Assembly: GCF_900110035.1 (NCBI RefSeq) | Contig: NZ_FOCF01000004.1 | Coordinates: 7,501-71,500, forward strand | Source of the DNA: Sphingomonas gellani | GTDB taxonomy: Bacteria; Pseudomonadota; Alphaproteobacteria; Sphingomonadales; Sphingomonadaceae | Direction: 5' to 3' | Length of the DNA stretch: 64,000 bases | Part shown: in pieces, positions 51,768 through 61,439 of the stretch | Layout: every line of letters begins with the position of its first letter | Position numbering within the stretch: position 1 is the first letter of the stretch | Translations under genes and position numbers: made by a program | Notes under the pieces: generated by a model | Told to the model about the DNA's origin: nothing | The model's database searches: none | What the model saw: only the letters and a program-made list of their open reading frames with translations

Positions 51768-53587
51768 GCGCGCCCGCCCGCCACGATGAAGGCGTCGACC
51801 CGCGTCTCCAGCACCGCAAGCGGCAGCGCGCCCGACAACAGCACCGCGTCGTGAAATCGGCCGATGTCGAACCGGGGGCCCAGCGCCGCCTTGGCCTTTT
51901 CACGCAGGCGCAGGATCGTGACCTTGCCGACCATGTAGCTGCATGCCTGGCCCGGGCTGACCGCGTAGCGCTCGATCTCCTGGCCCGACAGGGAGATGGG
52001 ATCGCCATCGATGCCGCTCAGCGTCGTCACCGCCTGTTCGCGGCTCCAGCGCTTGGCATGGATGCCCGTGTCCACGACCAGCCGGCCCGAACGCAGCAGC
52101 GCGTCGTGGATATATCCCAGCTCCCATGCCGGCTGATCGGCGTAGAAGCCCATCTCGTCCGCCAGTTGCTCCGCATACAGCGCCCAACCCTCGACATAGG
52201 CGCCGAAGAACAGGATCTTGCGATAGTCGGGCAGCGCGGATTCCCGTTGCAGCGTGATCTGGAGGTGGTGTCCGGGAATGCCCTCGTGGAACGTGGTCGT
52301 GGGCATGTCCCAGAACGGCGCCTCCGCCGTGTCGCGCAGGTTGAGCCAGTAGATGCCCGGTCGCGTGCCATCCAGGCTGCCTTCGGTGTAGTGCGTCGAG
52401 GCGCCCGCCTCGGTCGCCGCCGGGATACGGCGGATTTCCAGCGGCGTCCGGGGCAGCGTCGCGAAATAGCTGGGCAGCCGCTTCTGCATCGCCTGGACCA
52501 GCGCGTTCAGGTCGGCGATCTCCTTCGCCTTGCCGGCATCGGTGTTGGGGTAGAGATAGCGTGGATCCTTGAACAGCGCCTCATAACGCTGCGCGACGGT
52601 GCCCTTCGTCATGCCCAGCTTGCGGAACAGCGTATCGGCCCGTGCGCTCAACTCGCGCGTCACGTCCAGGCCCAGCCGGTGGACCTCCTCCGGCGGCAGG
52701 TCGGTGGTCGTCGCGGCACGCAGCGATGCGGCGTAATAGGCCTCCCCGTCGGGCAGGCGCCACACGCCCGCATCGTGTACGGCCTTGGGACGGAGGGAGG
52801 CGAGCAGCGCCATCTGCCGGTCCAGCGCGGGCACCACCCGCTTGTCGTAGACCGCGCCCGCGCGCGCCTGCCAGTCGCCGGCGATCCCCTTGTCCCTGGC
52901 GCGGTTCGCCAGCGACGTGACCAGGGTGGAGGTCGCGGCTGGCTGGCGCAGCACCTTCATCTGCGCCAGCGCGCCGTCGATCGCGAAATCGGGCGGAACG
53001 ACGCCCAGCGCGACGTCGTGGCGCGCGCGCTCGACCTCCTGATCCATCGCGACGGCAAGGGCGTCGAGCCGGGCGAGATAGGCTTCGCAGTCCGCCTTTG
53101 TCGCGATCACGTGCTGGCTGTCGAGGAAATCGGGGACTGACGCATAGGCGCCGTTCAGCTGCGACAGCACATAGGGACTGCCCGCGCCGACGCCGCCATA
53201 GGCGAACTGGCGGTCGGCCGCGTCGGTGAGGGTCGCGTCGTACAGGACCGCGTCATAGTTGATCGCAGCAGCCGCGCCCAATCGCGTGCGATCGATCCGC
53301 TTCAACTGGGCGAGCTGGTCGGCGACCACGCGCTTGCGGCGGGCGACGCCGGCCGGCGAGCTGTCGTCCAGCTTCCCCTTGGCCGCCGCGCGCGCACCCG
53401 TGTCGATGCCGAGCGAGGTGACCAGCATGGGGCTCTCATCCAGCGCGGTGCGGTAGAACCCGTCCAGCGTCCGCGCGAACGCCGCGTCGGCCGAGCCGGC
53501 CTTTGCGGTGCTAGCGGCCGCCGTCGCAGCGCGCGGCATCGCGATGGCCGCGGCCGATCCAAGGCAGAACAGACGGCGGTCGAGCAT
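51764..53587 (-). CDS. Exported DUF885 family protein (probable metallopeptidase)
   Basis: 607 aa from ATG 53587. A Tat-like signal is present (MLDRRLFCLGSAAAIAMPRA). The family's HExxxH-like motif HEGIPGHHLQITLQ lies near the middle-C-terminal part, followed by GWALYAEQLADEMGFY, a pattern shared by DUF885 proteins suggested to be zinc carboxypeptidases. It is translationally coupled to the M1 peptidase, which supports a peptide-degrading role. No activity is proven for most of the family. Confidence 0.85.
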   Translation of the reverse strand: MLDRRLFCLGSAAAIAMPRAATAAASTAKAGSADAAFARTLDGFYRTALDESPMLVTSLGIDTGARAAAKGKLDDSSPAGVARRKRVVADQLAQLKRIDRTRLGAAAAINYDAVLYDATLTDAADRQFAYGGVGAGSPYVLSQLNGAYASVPDFLDSQHVIATKADCEAYLARLDALAVAMDQEVERARHDVALGVVPPDFAIDGALAQMKVLRQPAATSTLVTSLANRARDKGIAGDWQARAGAVYDKRVVPALDRQMALLASLRPKAVHDAGVWRLPDGEAYYAASLRAATTTDLPPEEVHRLGLDVTRELSARADTLFRKLGMTKGTVAQRYEALFKDPRYLYPNTDAGKAKEIADLNALVQAMQKRLPSYFATLPRTPLEIRRIPAATEAGASTHYTEGSLDGTRPGIYWLNLRDTAEAPFWDMPTTTFHEGIPGHHLQITLQRESALPDYRKILFFGAYVEGWALYAEQLADEMGFYADQPAWELGYIHDALLRSGRLVVDTGIHAKRWSREQAVTTLSGIDGDPISLSGQEIERYAVSPGQACSYMVGKVTILRLREKAKAALGPRFDIGRFHDAVLLSGALPLAVLETRVDAFIVAGGRA

Positions 53588-53760
53588 GGCTGGGTTCCTT
53601 TCCTGGCGGCGGGGCCCTGGGTGCCCTCGATCGCGCTTCGCAGCGGCTATATCGTTCGACGCCGGGGTGCGACAGCCGTCCCGTCGGTGATCTTAGGAAA
53701 GGGGCGGTCAGGCGGGTGTCGGGGTAAAACCCGCCCCGGCGCCATGCGCTTCTGCAGGTA

Positions 53761-54324
53761 TCAGACTTCGTCCCGGCGGAAGCATCCGCCGGCGTGATCG
53801 TTGACGATGCCGACCGCCTGCATCCACGCATAGACGATGGTCGGCCCGACGAACTTGAAGCCGCGTCGCCTCAGGTCCTTGGCAATGATCGTCGACAGCG
53901 GCGAACTGGCGATCCAATCCTCCCCGGCGTTCCTGATCGGCTCACCTTGCGTGAACGACCAGCAGAACTCCGAGAAGTCCTCGCCGCGTTCGGCCATCTC
54001 GCAAAAGATCTGCGCACCGCGGATCGTGGCGCGGATCTTCCCCGATGCACGGATGATCCCCGGATCGGCCATCAGGCGCGCCACATCCTGCTCGCCGAAG
54101 CGGGCGACCTTTGCCGGATCGAAGCCGGCAAACGCCGCGCGAAAGGCATCGCGCTTTCGCAGCACGGTGAGCCAGGAAAGCCCAGCCTGGAACCCCTCCA
54201 GCATCAGCATTTCCCACAGCATCCGCGCGTCGCGCTGCGGCACGCCCCATTCCCCGTCGTGGTACGCGCGCATGAGCGGGTCGCTTTCCGCCCAGGCGCA
54301 TCGGGTCAGGTGATCTGGCGACAT
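53761..54324 (-). CDS. tag: DNA-3-methyladenine glycosylase I
   Basis: 187 aa, full length for Tag. The start ATG 54324 gives MSPDHLTRCAWAESDPLMRA. Diagnostic blocks are YHDGEWGVPQRDARMLWEM, LEGFQAGLSWLTVLRKRDAF, GIIRASGKIRATIRGA and FKFVGPTIVYAWMQAVGIVN, ending HAGGCFR with Zn-binding Cys/His. It excises 3-methyladenine from DNA in base-excision repair. It stands alone, upstream of the AraC regulator's gene end. An in-frame extension to 54591 is not supported by any start signal. Confidence 0.93.
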   Translation of the reverse strand: MSPDHLTRCAWAESDPLMRAYHDGEWGVPQRDARMLWEMLMLEGFQAGLSWLTVLRKRDAFRAAFAGFDPAKVARFGEQDVARLMADPGIIRASGKIRATIRGAQIFCEMAERGEDFSEFCWSFTQGEPIRNAGEDWIASSPLSTIIAKDLRRRGFKFVGPTIVYAWMQAVGIVNDHAGGCFRRDEV

Positions 54325-54439
54325 GGCTGCTCCCTCAAACGTCGAACCCGCGTCCGCAACCGATACCATAGTCGCCGCAGAGGGTGACTGCTTGAACAAG
54401 TCAGTACGGACTACGATGAACCCGGCTCGGTGCGATGAC

Positions 54440-55348
54440 TCAGGCGGATTGGGCCAGTTCCGCCGCGCCGTTGCCGCGCAGGCGTGCGGCGTCGCGGCCG
54501 GGTGGTGCGCCGAACATGCGGGGATATTCCCGGCTGAACTGCGATGCGCTCTCATATCCCACCATATGCGCCGCACGGCCGGCATCGGCACGGGCGACGA
54601 TCAGGCGCCTCGCCTCCTGAAGGCGGAGCATTTTCTGATATTGCAGCGGGCTCATCGCGGTCGCCGCCTTGAAGTGGCGGTGGAACGAGGCGGGGCTCAT
54701 CCCCGCCAGCTCGGCAAGCTGTTCCACGCGCAGACTTTCGTCGAAATGCGACCGAATCCAACCGATCGCACGGCGCACCTGGCTCAGGCGGCTGTCGACA
54801 CGCGCGATCTGGCGTAGCACGCCGCCTTGCGGCCCCCTCAGCAGCCGGTAAAGCACCTCGCGCTCGTGCATCGGTCCCAGCACCGGCACATCCTCCGGCG
54901 TGTCGAGCAGCGAAAGCAGGCGGGAGCAGGCGTCGAGCAGGTCCGGGGTCACCGCGCTGACCGCGAAGCCTGCGGTGTCTCCCTCGGCCCCGCCGGCAAC
55001 GTCTGGCACCAGCGCGGACAGACTTTCGCGGTTCAGCCTGATACTTACCGCGACATAGGGCTTGGCCGCGCTCGCCTCCACCACCCAGCCGCAGGCGGGA
55101 AGGTCGATAGTCGCGATGAAATAGCTGGCCGGGTCGTAGCGCAGCGTGCGGTCGCCGATCATGACGTGCTTCGCGCCCTGCAACACCATGCACAGCGCCG
55201 GTTCGTACACGCCCGGTGTCGGCGTGGTCGTCACGCACCCGATATGCAGCGCGACGCGCGGCAGCACCGTGTCGCGGCGTATGCCATCGGCATGCCGCTC
55301 GGCGATCGCGCGCATCCGGTCCAGTTGTTCCTGCATGACCGCGAACAT
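54440..55348 (-). CDS. AraC-family transcriptional regulator
   Basis: 302 aa. The N-terminal domain (about 20-180, with PGVYEPALCMVLQGAKHVMI and PASYFIATIDLPACG) is of the AraC_N type. The C-terminal pair of HTH motifs is intact (LRVEQLAELAGMSPASFHRH; AHMVGYESASQFSREYPRMF GAPP). It is divergent from the SDR and aldo/keto reductase genes with a 173-bp shared promoter region; such AraC_N regulators commonly control adjacent oxidoreductases in response to aldehydes or quinones. The direct target is inferred from position. Confidence 0.9.
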   Translation of the reverse strand: MFAVMQEQLDRMRAIAERHADGIRRDTVLPRVALHIGCVTTTPTPGVYEPALCMVLQGAKHVMIGDRTLRYDPASYFIATIDLPACGWVVEASAAKPYVAVSIRLNRESLSALVPDVAGGAEGDTAGFAVSAVTPDLLDACSRLLSLLDTPEDVPVLGPMHEREVLYRLLRGPQGGVLRQIARVDSRLSQVRRAIGWIRSHFDESLRVEQLAELAGMSPASFHRHFKAATAMSPLQYQKMLRLQEARRLIVARADAGRAAHMVGYESASQFSREYPRMFGAPPGRDAARLRGNGAAELAQSA

Positions 55349-55521
55349 CGCGACGAAGCGCCGTCAGGGCAAGGCGTCTCAGCCGACCCGGAGCGCCTCC
55401 TGATAGGATCGGGCAAGAGATCGATACGATCGGGCTTCATGGCGCCGCGCCCCGTTCCGATCTGGAGGGAGCGCGGCGGGACCTGGCCGGCGCATATTCC
55501 TATCAGACCGGGATTGTCATC

Positions 55522-56487
55522 ATGACCAAGACCTTTGGAGCGAAATCGACGACGGATGAGGTGCTGGACGGCATCGACCTTTCGGGCAAGCGCGTCCTTG
55601 TCACCGGCGTGTCCGCCGGCCTGGGTGTGGAGACGGCGCGGGCGCTGGTCGCGCATGGTGCCGATGTGGTCGGCGCCGCGCGCGACCTGACCAAGGCGCG
55701 CGCCGCGACCGGGGCCGTGCAGACCGCGGCGGAGGCGGGGACCGGCAGTCTCGAACTGGTCGAGCTGGACCTCGCCTCCCTCGCCAGCGTGCGCACCTGT
55801 GCCGACGCGCTGGTGGCGGATGGTCGCCCGTTCGACATCATCATCGCCAATGCCGGCGTCATGGCCTGTCCCCAGGGGCGGACGGAGGACGGGTTCGAGA
55901 CCCAGTTCGGCACCAATCACCTCGGCCATTTCGTTCTGGTCAACCGCATCGCATCGCTGTTGAAGGCGGGTGGCCGGCTGGTGAACCTGTCCTCGGCGGG
56001 CCACCGGTTCGCGGATGTCGATCTGGACGATCCGAACTTCCATCATACACCCTATGACGAGTGGATCGCCTATGGCCGGTCCAAGACGGCCAACGCCCTG
56101 TTCGCCGTCGGCTTCGACCAGCGGCACCGGGCGGCGGGCATCCGCGCGACGGCGGTGCATCCGGGCGGCATCGCGACGGAGCTTGGCCGCCACCTGACGC
56201 CCGAGGCGATGGACGCGCTGGTCGCCTCCATCGACGAGGGCCAGCGGGCGTCGGGTGCGCCGGCGTTCGAGTGGAAGTCGATCCGGCAGGGTGCCGCGAC
56301 GTCGGTGTGGGCGGCAGTGGTAGCACCGGCCGACGCGGTCGGCGGTCGTTATTGCGAGGACTGCCACGTCGCGGACATCCAGGACGGCGAGGGGATACGC
56401 GGCGGCGTCCGCCCCTATGCGATCGATCCACGACGGGCGGACGCACTCTGGGCGAAAAGCGAAGACCTGGTCGGTGAGCGCTTCTGA
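55522..56487 (+). CDS. Short-chain dehydrogenase/reductase
   Basis: 321 aa. The NAD(P) motif TGVSAGLG is in [20 protein letters not shown], the NAG motif in [14 protein letters not shown], the catalytic Ser in [11 protein letters not shown] and YxxxK in [12 protein letters not shown]. It resembles the retinol-dehydrogenase/oxidoreductase-like SDRs with a C-terminal segment [14 protein letters not shown]. It precedes an aldo/keto reductase by 43 bp. The pair is controlled, by inference, by the divergent AraC protein. The substrate is unknown. Confidence 0.9.
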   Translation: MTKTFGAKSTTDEVLDGIDLSGKRVLVTGVSAGLGVETARALVAHGADVVGAARDLTKARAATGAVQTAAEAGTGSLELVELDLASLASVRTCADALVADGRPFDIIIANAGVMACPQGRTEDGFETQFGTNHLGHFVLVNRIASLLKAGGRLVNLSSAGHRFADVDLDDPNFHHTPYDEWIAYGRSKTANALFAVGFDQRHRAAGIRATAVHPGGIATELGRHLTPEAMDALVASIDEGQRASGAPAFEWKSIRQGAATSVWAAVVAPADAVGGRYCEDCHVADIQDGEGIRGGVRPYAIDPRRADALWAKSEDLVGERF

Positions 56488-56530
56488 CCGCCTGCGCGTT
56501 TCACACGCTGTTTCACGAAGGACTTACGAC

Positions 56531-57523
56531 ATGAAATACCGCACGCTCGGCCATGGCCTTCAAGTATCGGCGATCGGCATCGGCTGCATGCCGATGATCC
56601 GCGACGGCAACATCAATTACGGTGTCGCGGACGACGACGTCTCCACGCGAACGATCCACGAGGCGATCGACCTCGGCATCACCTTTTTCGACACCGCGGA
56701 GATGTATGGCCCCTTCCGCAACGAGGAACTGGTCGGCGCCGCCATCAAGAACCGCCGCGACGGCCTGATCATCGCCACCAAGTTCGCGATGCGCTGGGAC
56801 GGCGACACGCCCACCGGCGTCGATGGCAGCCCCGAGAACGTGCGTCGCGCCTGCGAAGGGTCGCTGAAGCGGCTGGGCATCGACACGATCGACCTGTTCT
56901 ACCAGCACCGCGTCGATCCGAACGTGCCGATCGAGGAAACGGTCGGCGCCATGGCGGACCTGGTCAAGGAGGGTAAGGTGCGCTTCCTCGGCCTGTCGGA
57001 GGCGGCGGCGACGACGGTCCGGCGGGCGGCCAAGGTCCATCCGATCGCGGCATTGCAGAGCGAGTATTCGATCTGGGAGCGCGATGTGGAGGAGGACATC
57101 CTGACCGCGTGTCGGGAGAACGGCATCGGCTTCGTGTCGTACAGCCCGCTTGGCCGTGGCTTCCTGGCTGGCGGCATCCGCAGCCTGGACGAGCTGCCCG
57201 CCAACGACTGGCGGCGCAACGACCCGCGTTACGCGCCGGAGAACATGCCGACGAACCTGGCGATCGTCGACGCCATCGCGCAGGTCGCGGGGCGCCACGG
57301 TGTCTCCAACGCGCAGATCGCGCTCGCCTGGCTGCTCGCGCAGGGTGACGACATCGTGCCGATCCCCGGCGTGAAGCGCAGCGAGACGATGCGGGACAGC
57401 GCCGGTGCGCCGGACGTGACGCTGAGCGCGGACGATCTGGCGACGATCGAGGCCGCGGCGCCGAGCGGCAAGACCGCCGGTCCCCGCTACGCCGAAGCGG
57501 GCATGGCGCGCGTCAAGCTCTAA
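56531..57523 (+). CDS. Aldo/keto reductase
   Basis: 330 aa from ATG 56531; a longer frame (to 56417) overlaps the SDR and is rejected. The catalytic tetrad is present: Asp/Tyr in [11 protein letters not shown], Lys in [10 protein letters not shown] and His in [14 protein letters not shown]-binding [11 protein letters not shown] sits near the C-terminus. It belongs to the AKR13-like/YajO-type group acting on aldehydes. It ends before a convergent gene with a shared terminator-like hairpin. Confidence 0.92.
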   Translation: MKYRTLGHGLQVSAIGIGCMPMIRDGNINYGVADDDVSTRTIHEAIDLGITFFDTAEMYGPFRNEELVGAAIKNRRDGLIIATKFAMRWDGDTPTGVDGSPENVRRACEGSLKRLGIDTIDLFYQHRVDPNVPIEETVGAMADLVKEGKVRFLGLSEAAATTVRRAAKVHPIAALQSEYSIWERDVEEDILTACRENGIGFVSYSPLGRGFLAGGIRSLDELPANDWRRNDPRYAPENMPTNLAIVDAIAQVAGRHGVSNAQIALAWLLAQGDDIVPIPGVKRSETMRDSAGAPDVTLSADDLATIEAAAPSGKTAGPRYAEAGMARVKL

Positions 57524-57542
57524 GCATTCACCGGTAACGGCT

Positions 57543-57584
57543 TGTCCGCCCCTGCTTGATCGGCGGGGGCGGACAGGTGCTTTT
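57543..57584. terminator. Rho-independent terminator after the aldo/keto reductase gene
   Basis: Perfect 10-bp stem TGTCCGCCCC (57543-57552) and GGGGCGGACA (57566-57575), 13-nt loop, then GGTGC and TTTT (57581-57584) on the plus strand. It may also limit the convergent gene. Confidence 0.75.
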
Positions 57585-57594
57585 CACGATCGGC

Positions 57595-58435
57595 TTACAC
57601 GGTGCAGGTACGCACCGCCTGCTCCAGAGCCTTTAGCGGATCGCCCTGAGGCATGAATTCATGCGCGAAATAGCCGCGAAAGCCGAGGTCGGCGATGCTG
57701 CGGGCGACCGCGCGCCAGTTCACCTCCTGCGTCGCGTCCAGGTTGTGGCGCCCCGGAACGCCGCCGGTGTGGAAATGACCGATCCATTGGATGTTCTGCC
57801 TGATCGTGTCGATCAGGTCGCCCTCCATGATTTGCATATGGTAGATGTCGTAGAGCAGCTTGACGTGGGGCGAGTTGACTTCACGCGCCACCTTCGCGCC
57901 CCAGGCGGTATGATCGGCCATGTAGTCGGGATGGTCGACCTTGCTGTTGAGCAACTCGACGCAGATCGTCACGCCATTGTCCTCCGCGATCCGCTTGACG
58001 CGGTTCAGGCCGGCGATGGTGTTCGCGGCGCCCTCTTCATCGGACATGCCCTTCCGATTGCCCGAAAAGGCGATGACGTTGGGAACGCCTGCCTTTGGCG
58101 GCCTGCGGGATACCCTTGCGATACGCCTGTTCGATGGCCGCATGGTTCTCCCGCCGGTTCAGCCCGTCGGGGATCGTCATGATGCCGGCGGCATAGCCCA
58201 TGGTGCAGCGCAGCCCGTGCCGGCGCGGTACCTCATAATCGGCGGGCTCCAGCAGATCTATGCCTTGCAGTCCGATGCTCGCGGCAAAGGCACATAGCCG
58301 TTCGAGCGGAATGTCCTGGTAGCACCAGCGGCTGACCGACTGCTTCAGCCGGCCGATCAATTTCGCGGGTGCGGCGATGCCGGCCGAGGCCCATACCGCG
58401 AGAGACGAGCCGAGGATGTCGCGCCGGTTTATCAT
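57595..58435 (-). pseudogene. Exported hydroxypyruvate isomerase-like TIM-barrel protein, frameshifted
   Basis: From ATG 58435 the protein begins with a Tat-like signal (MINRRDILGSSLAVWASAGI), then LKQSVSRWCYQDIPLERLC typical of Hyi-type sugar isomerase/epimerases. At about 58092-58096 (plus strand CCTTTGG) the frame is lost by one base; the continuation in the next frame is AGVPNVIAFSGNRKGMSDEE and goes to the end with CVELLNSKVDHPDYMADH, LLYDIYHMQIMEGDL and YFAHEFMPQGDPLKALEQA. The metal-site Glu/Asp/His residues are intact across the split. It is a recent pseudogene or a sequencing error in a G/A-rich spot. It is convergent with the aldo/keto reductase. Confidence 0.8.
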
Positions 58436-58675
58436 GACCGCTCGATACTAGAGATGAGGTCTTCGGCAAAGTGCTGCACTGGGAGTAGCGGTCGGGGTCG
58501 CGTCTGGATTGCCGTCAAGTCGGTGGATGCGAAAACCCTCTGGGCTTGGGACTTCAGCGGACTAGAGTAAGACGCCCATTGGAAATGTCGTTTCTATCGA
58601 AGACGATAGCCTGATGATCTCTGCGTCGCGCGGGGCGGAAGAAACCCGTTCTTCACCGCGGGCGTTATTGCGGCC

Positions 58676-59335
58676 ATGAAGATACTCCATGCACCATCGA
58701 TCGCGTCGTCTCTTGTCTTGGCGCTTGCGGCCTGTTCCTCTGGGTCGGAGGCTCCGCGTTCGGAAACTGTCGCGAACACGACGACCGACCTGACGGTACC
58801 GGCAGACACATCGAACAGCGCGGTCGCCAATGCCGCTGTTGCTCCGGCGGGTACGGCTTCGGATGCGACCGCGAACACGGCCGAACCGGCGACGCCGACG
58901 AATCCGAAGGTGCTCGCGCTGGAAGGGCTGGGCACACTTCGCATCGGACAGGCGGTGCCCGGGAACAGCTCCTGGAAAGAGCGTGGAGCGCAGGAGTCCG
59001 AAGGCTGCCGGACCGTCAGCTCGCCCGACTATCCCGGCGTCTATGCCATCGTGACCGAGGGCAAGGTGCGGCGGATCACCGTGGGCAAGCGGTCGGACGT
59101 GCAACTGGCCGAAGGGATCGGTGTCGGCACCCCGGAGGCACAGGTGAAGAAGTGGTTCGCCGGCTTCCGCGAGGAACCGCACAAATATGAGGACGCCCCG
59201 GCCAAATATCTCAGCGCCCCGAACGCCGCCAGCGGTGACCCGGCGCTCCGCTTCGAGATCGGGCGGGACGGCAAGGTGAGCCTGATGCATGTCGGCACCG
59301 CACCGGTGCTGGAATATGTCGAGGGATGCTCGTGA
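58676..59335 (+). CDS. Lipoprotein of unknown function
   Basis: 219 aa. The signal peptide has a lipobox LALAAC (Cys about 20). A Ser/Thr/Ala-rich linker (about 22-75) is followed by a folded domain (LEGLGTLRIGQAVPGNSSW, ESEGCRTVSSPDYPGVYAIV, EGIGVGTPEAQVKKWFAGF). The C-terminal part has the feel of small secreted proteins that begin with a repeated beta-strand pattern similar to BLIP/SmpA folds, but this is impression only. No partner gene. It is flanked by promoter-sized gaps. Confidence 0.72.
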   Translation: MKILHAPSIASSLVLALAACSSGSEAPRSETVANTTTDLTVPADTSNSAVANAAVAPAGTASDATANTAEPATPTNPKVLALEGLGTLRIGQAVPGNSSWKERGAQESEGCRTVSSPDYPGVYAIVTEGKVRRITVGKRSDVQLAEGIGVGTPEAQVKKWFAGFREEPHKYEDAPAKYLSAPNAASGDPALRFEIGRDGKVSLMHVGTAPVLEYVEGCS

Positions 59336-59377
59336 TCCCCGCGGCGACATCCCCGCCGGCTGACGGCCGCCAAAGGC

Positions 59378-61222
59378 TCAGGCGGCGAGCCGGTTGATCG
59401 TGGCGCGGTTCCGCCCCTCCCGCTTCGACTGGTACAGGGCCAGATCCGCCGCCTGAACCAGCGTGGAGCCGTCCTGCGCCATCGTCCGGGTCCAGGTCGC
59501 GATGCCGAACGACATGCTGGTCGAACCCAGCGCGCGGCCGCCCTGGCGGATGTTCAGGGCGGTGATCGCGCAGCGCACCGCCTCCACCCGGCTGGCGATC
59601 GCCTCCGCCGTGCTGCCGGGCGCGATGATGGTGAACTCCTCCCCGCCGAAGCGGCAGACGATGTCGCCATCGCGGAACCGCTTGCGCATTTCGGTGGCGA
59701 CGGTTTGCAGCACCAGATCGCCGGCGTCATGGCCGAACTCGTCGTTGAAGCGCTTGAAATGGTCGACGTCGCACATGACGAGGCTGAGCGGGGTGCCGGC
59801 GCGTGATGCGCGGGCGATCTCCAGCTTCAGCGTTTCCTCCATGTAGCGCCGGTTGAACAGGCCGGTGAGGGGGTCGCGGATCGTCTGCTCGCGCAGCGAC
59901 CTTTGCAGGCGATGGTTGACCAGCGCCGACGCGATGTTTTCCACCAGCACCTTCATGCGAAAGCTGTTCTCGCTTTCCACACGTCCGCGCAGATACAGGA
60001 CGCCGATCACCTCGCCGCCGGCGAGCAGCGGCTCGCAATGGTAGATCTCGTCCTCCGCCGCATGGCCGCAGACGATGTCGCGCCCCGGTTCGGTGACGCA
60101 GTGGCTTTGTCCGCGACGCAGCGCCCAGCACCGCTCCGGCGCGAAGCCCTCTGCCGGAACTTCGGTGCCGCCCCAGCTGGCGACGGGGACCAGGCAATTG
60201 CGCGAGTTGTTGTGCGCGAACAAGGCGCCCGGCATGTCGGGCAGCACGCGCGGCACGAAGACGCGGATGATCTGCGCCAGCTCGTCGTCGGTACGCGCCG
60301 CCTGCATGCGGTGCGCCATGCCGCCGAGCAACTCGATCACGTCGCCGCGTTCGCGCAGCGCGACGGTGTTCTGCTGAAGCTCCGCGTTGACGACGTGCAA
60401 CTGGCGTTCGCTGTCACCCCGATCGGCCACGGCACGCCGCAGCCGCGCCGCCATGGCGTTGTACCCCTCGGCCAACTGGCTGAACTCACGCGAGCCCATC
60501 GCCGTATCGATGCGCGTGTCCTGCTTTCCCTGGCCCAGCGCCGTCATCGCGCGCAGCACCGTGTCCAGCGGCCGGCGTATGCCGCGGATCAGCAGCGCGC
60601 AGCTGCCCATGACGAGCAGGGCGACAGCGACCGCGCCGATGATCGCCAGCCGCTTGCCGTTGACGATGCGCTGGTCCGCCGCCGTCTGCCGCGCCATCTG
60701 GATCGCACGCTCCTCGTCCAGGAAGCCCGTCGCGCGCACGCTGATAGCGTCCATCAATTCGCGCCCGCGCCCGCTGACGATGAACGCGACGGCACTGGTG
60801 AAGTCGCCGCGCCGCGCGAACTGAAGCGGCTGCTGCAAAAAGGCCGAACGCTGTTTCATCAGCAGCGCGATCTCCCGTGCGCGGGCATGTTGAAGGGGAT
60901 CGTCCTGAGTGAGCCGCACGACGGCGGTGATGTTGCGCGCGGAGCTGTCGACGCGCTCGGCAAAGGTCTGCGCATAGGCCGGGTTGCGGGTGATGACGAA
61001 GCCGCGCTGTCCCGACTCCGCCTCGCGCAGGTCGCCCAGCGCCGCCTCGGTGGTCTCGATCACGGTTGCGGAATGCGCGGCCGACCGGAAACTCTCGCTG
61101 GTCTGATGCGAGGCATCGGCGAGCAACCCCGCGAGCGAGCCGAGCGCGATCAGGACGACGACGCCAATGGCGGCGATCCGGGCCGATAGGGAGGCGAACA
61201 TGGCGCGTGGAGGTACCGGCAT
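59378..61222 (-). CDS. Membrane diguanylate cyclase (CHASE3-HAMP-GAF-GGDEF)
   Basis: 614 aa; ATG 61222 or the internal ATG 61201. TM1 is near residues 15-35, then a CHASE3 domain (about 40-180, with REAESGQRGFVITRNPAYAQ), TM2 (about 187-210), HAMP (RRPLDTVLRAMTALGQGKQD) and a GAF-like domain (about 290-430, with CWALRRGQSHCVTEPGRDIV). The C-terminal GGDEF domain is active-type: RDPLTGLFNRRYMEETLKLE, CDVDHFKRFNDEFGHDAGD and GGEEF. An RxxD inhibitory site (RDGD) lies five residues before GGEEF. Role: synthesises c-di-GMP in response to a periplasmic signal. Confidence 0.92.
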   Translation of the reverse strand: MPVPPRAMFASLSARIAAIGVVVLIALGSLAGLLADASHQTSESFRSAAHSATVIETTEAALGDLREAESGQRGFVITRNPAYAQTFAERVDSSARNITAVVRLTQDDPLQHARAREIALLMKQRSAFLQQPLQFARRGDFTSAVAFIVSGRGRELMDAISVRATGFLDEERAIQMARQTAADQRIVNGKRLAIIGAVAVALLVMGSCALLIRGIRRPLDTVLRAMTALGQGKQDTRIDTAMGSREFSQLAEGYNAMAARLRRAVADRGDSERQLHVVNAELQQNTVALRERGDVIELLGGMAHRMQAARTDDELAQIIRVFVPRVLPDMPGALFAHNNSRNCLVPVASWGGTEVPAEGFAPERCWALRRGQSHCVTEPGRDIVCGHAAEDEIYHCEPLLAGGEVIGVLYLRGRVESENSFRMKVLVENIASALVNHRLQRSLREQTIRDPLTGLFNRRYMEETLKLEIARASRAGTPLSLVMCDVDHFKRFNDEFGHDAGDLVLQTVATEMRKRFRDGDIVCRFGGEEFTIIAPGSTAEAIASRVEAVRCAITALNIRQGGRALGSTSMSFGIATWTRTMAQDGSTLVQAADLALYQSKREGRNRATINRLAA

Positions 61223-61439
61223 GAGCTTAGCGTCAGGTTACCGATCACGCCCACCGCCCGACCTTAGCGCGACAATCCCTTACCGCCCTGCGCCGCTGAA
61301 GCGGCGTTTGCCGTCGTCACCCCGACCGCACTCTGGCGGCCGCCGGGTCGGGATAATCGCACCGGCCGTGCGGGAGGGGATTGCTTGCTGGTAGCGCTAT
61401 CTATAGCCTCCTGAAAAACAACAAGAAGACAGGAGAGCG

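Noticed and set aside
49188..51854. 888-aa open frame antisense to the M1 peptidase
   Set aside because: Shadow frame with no motifs; the minus strand has GGMEH and HEISH zinc motifs.
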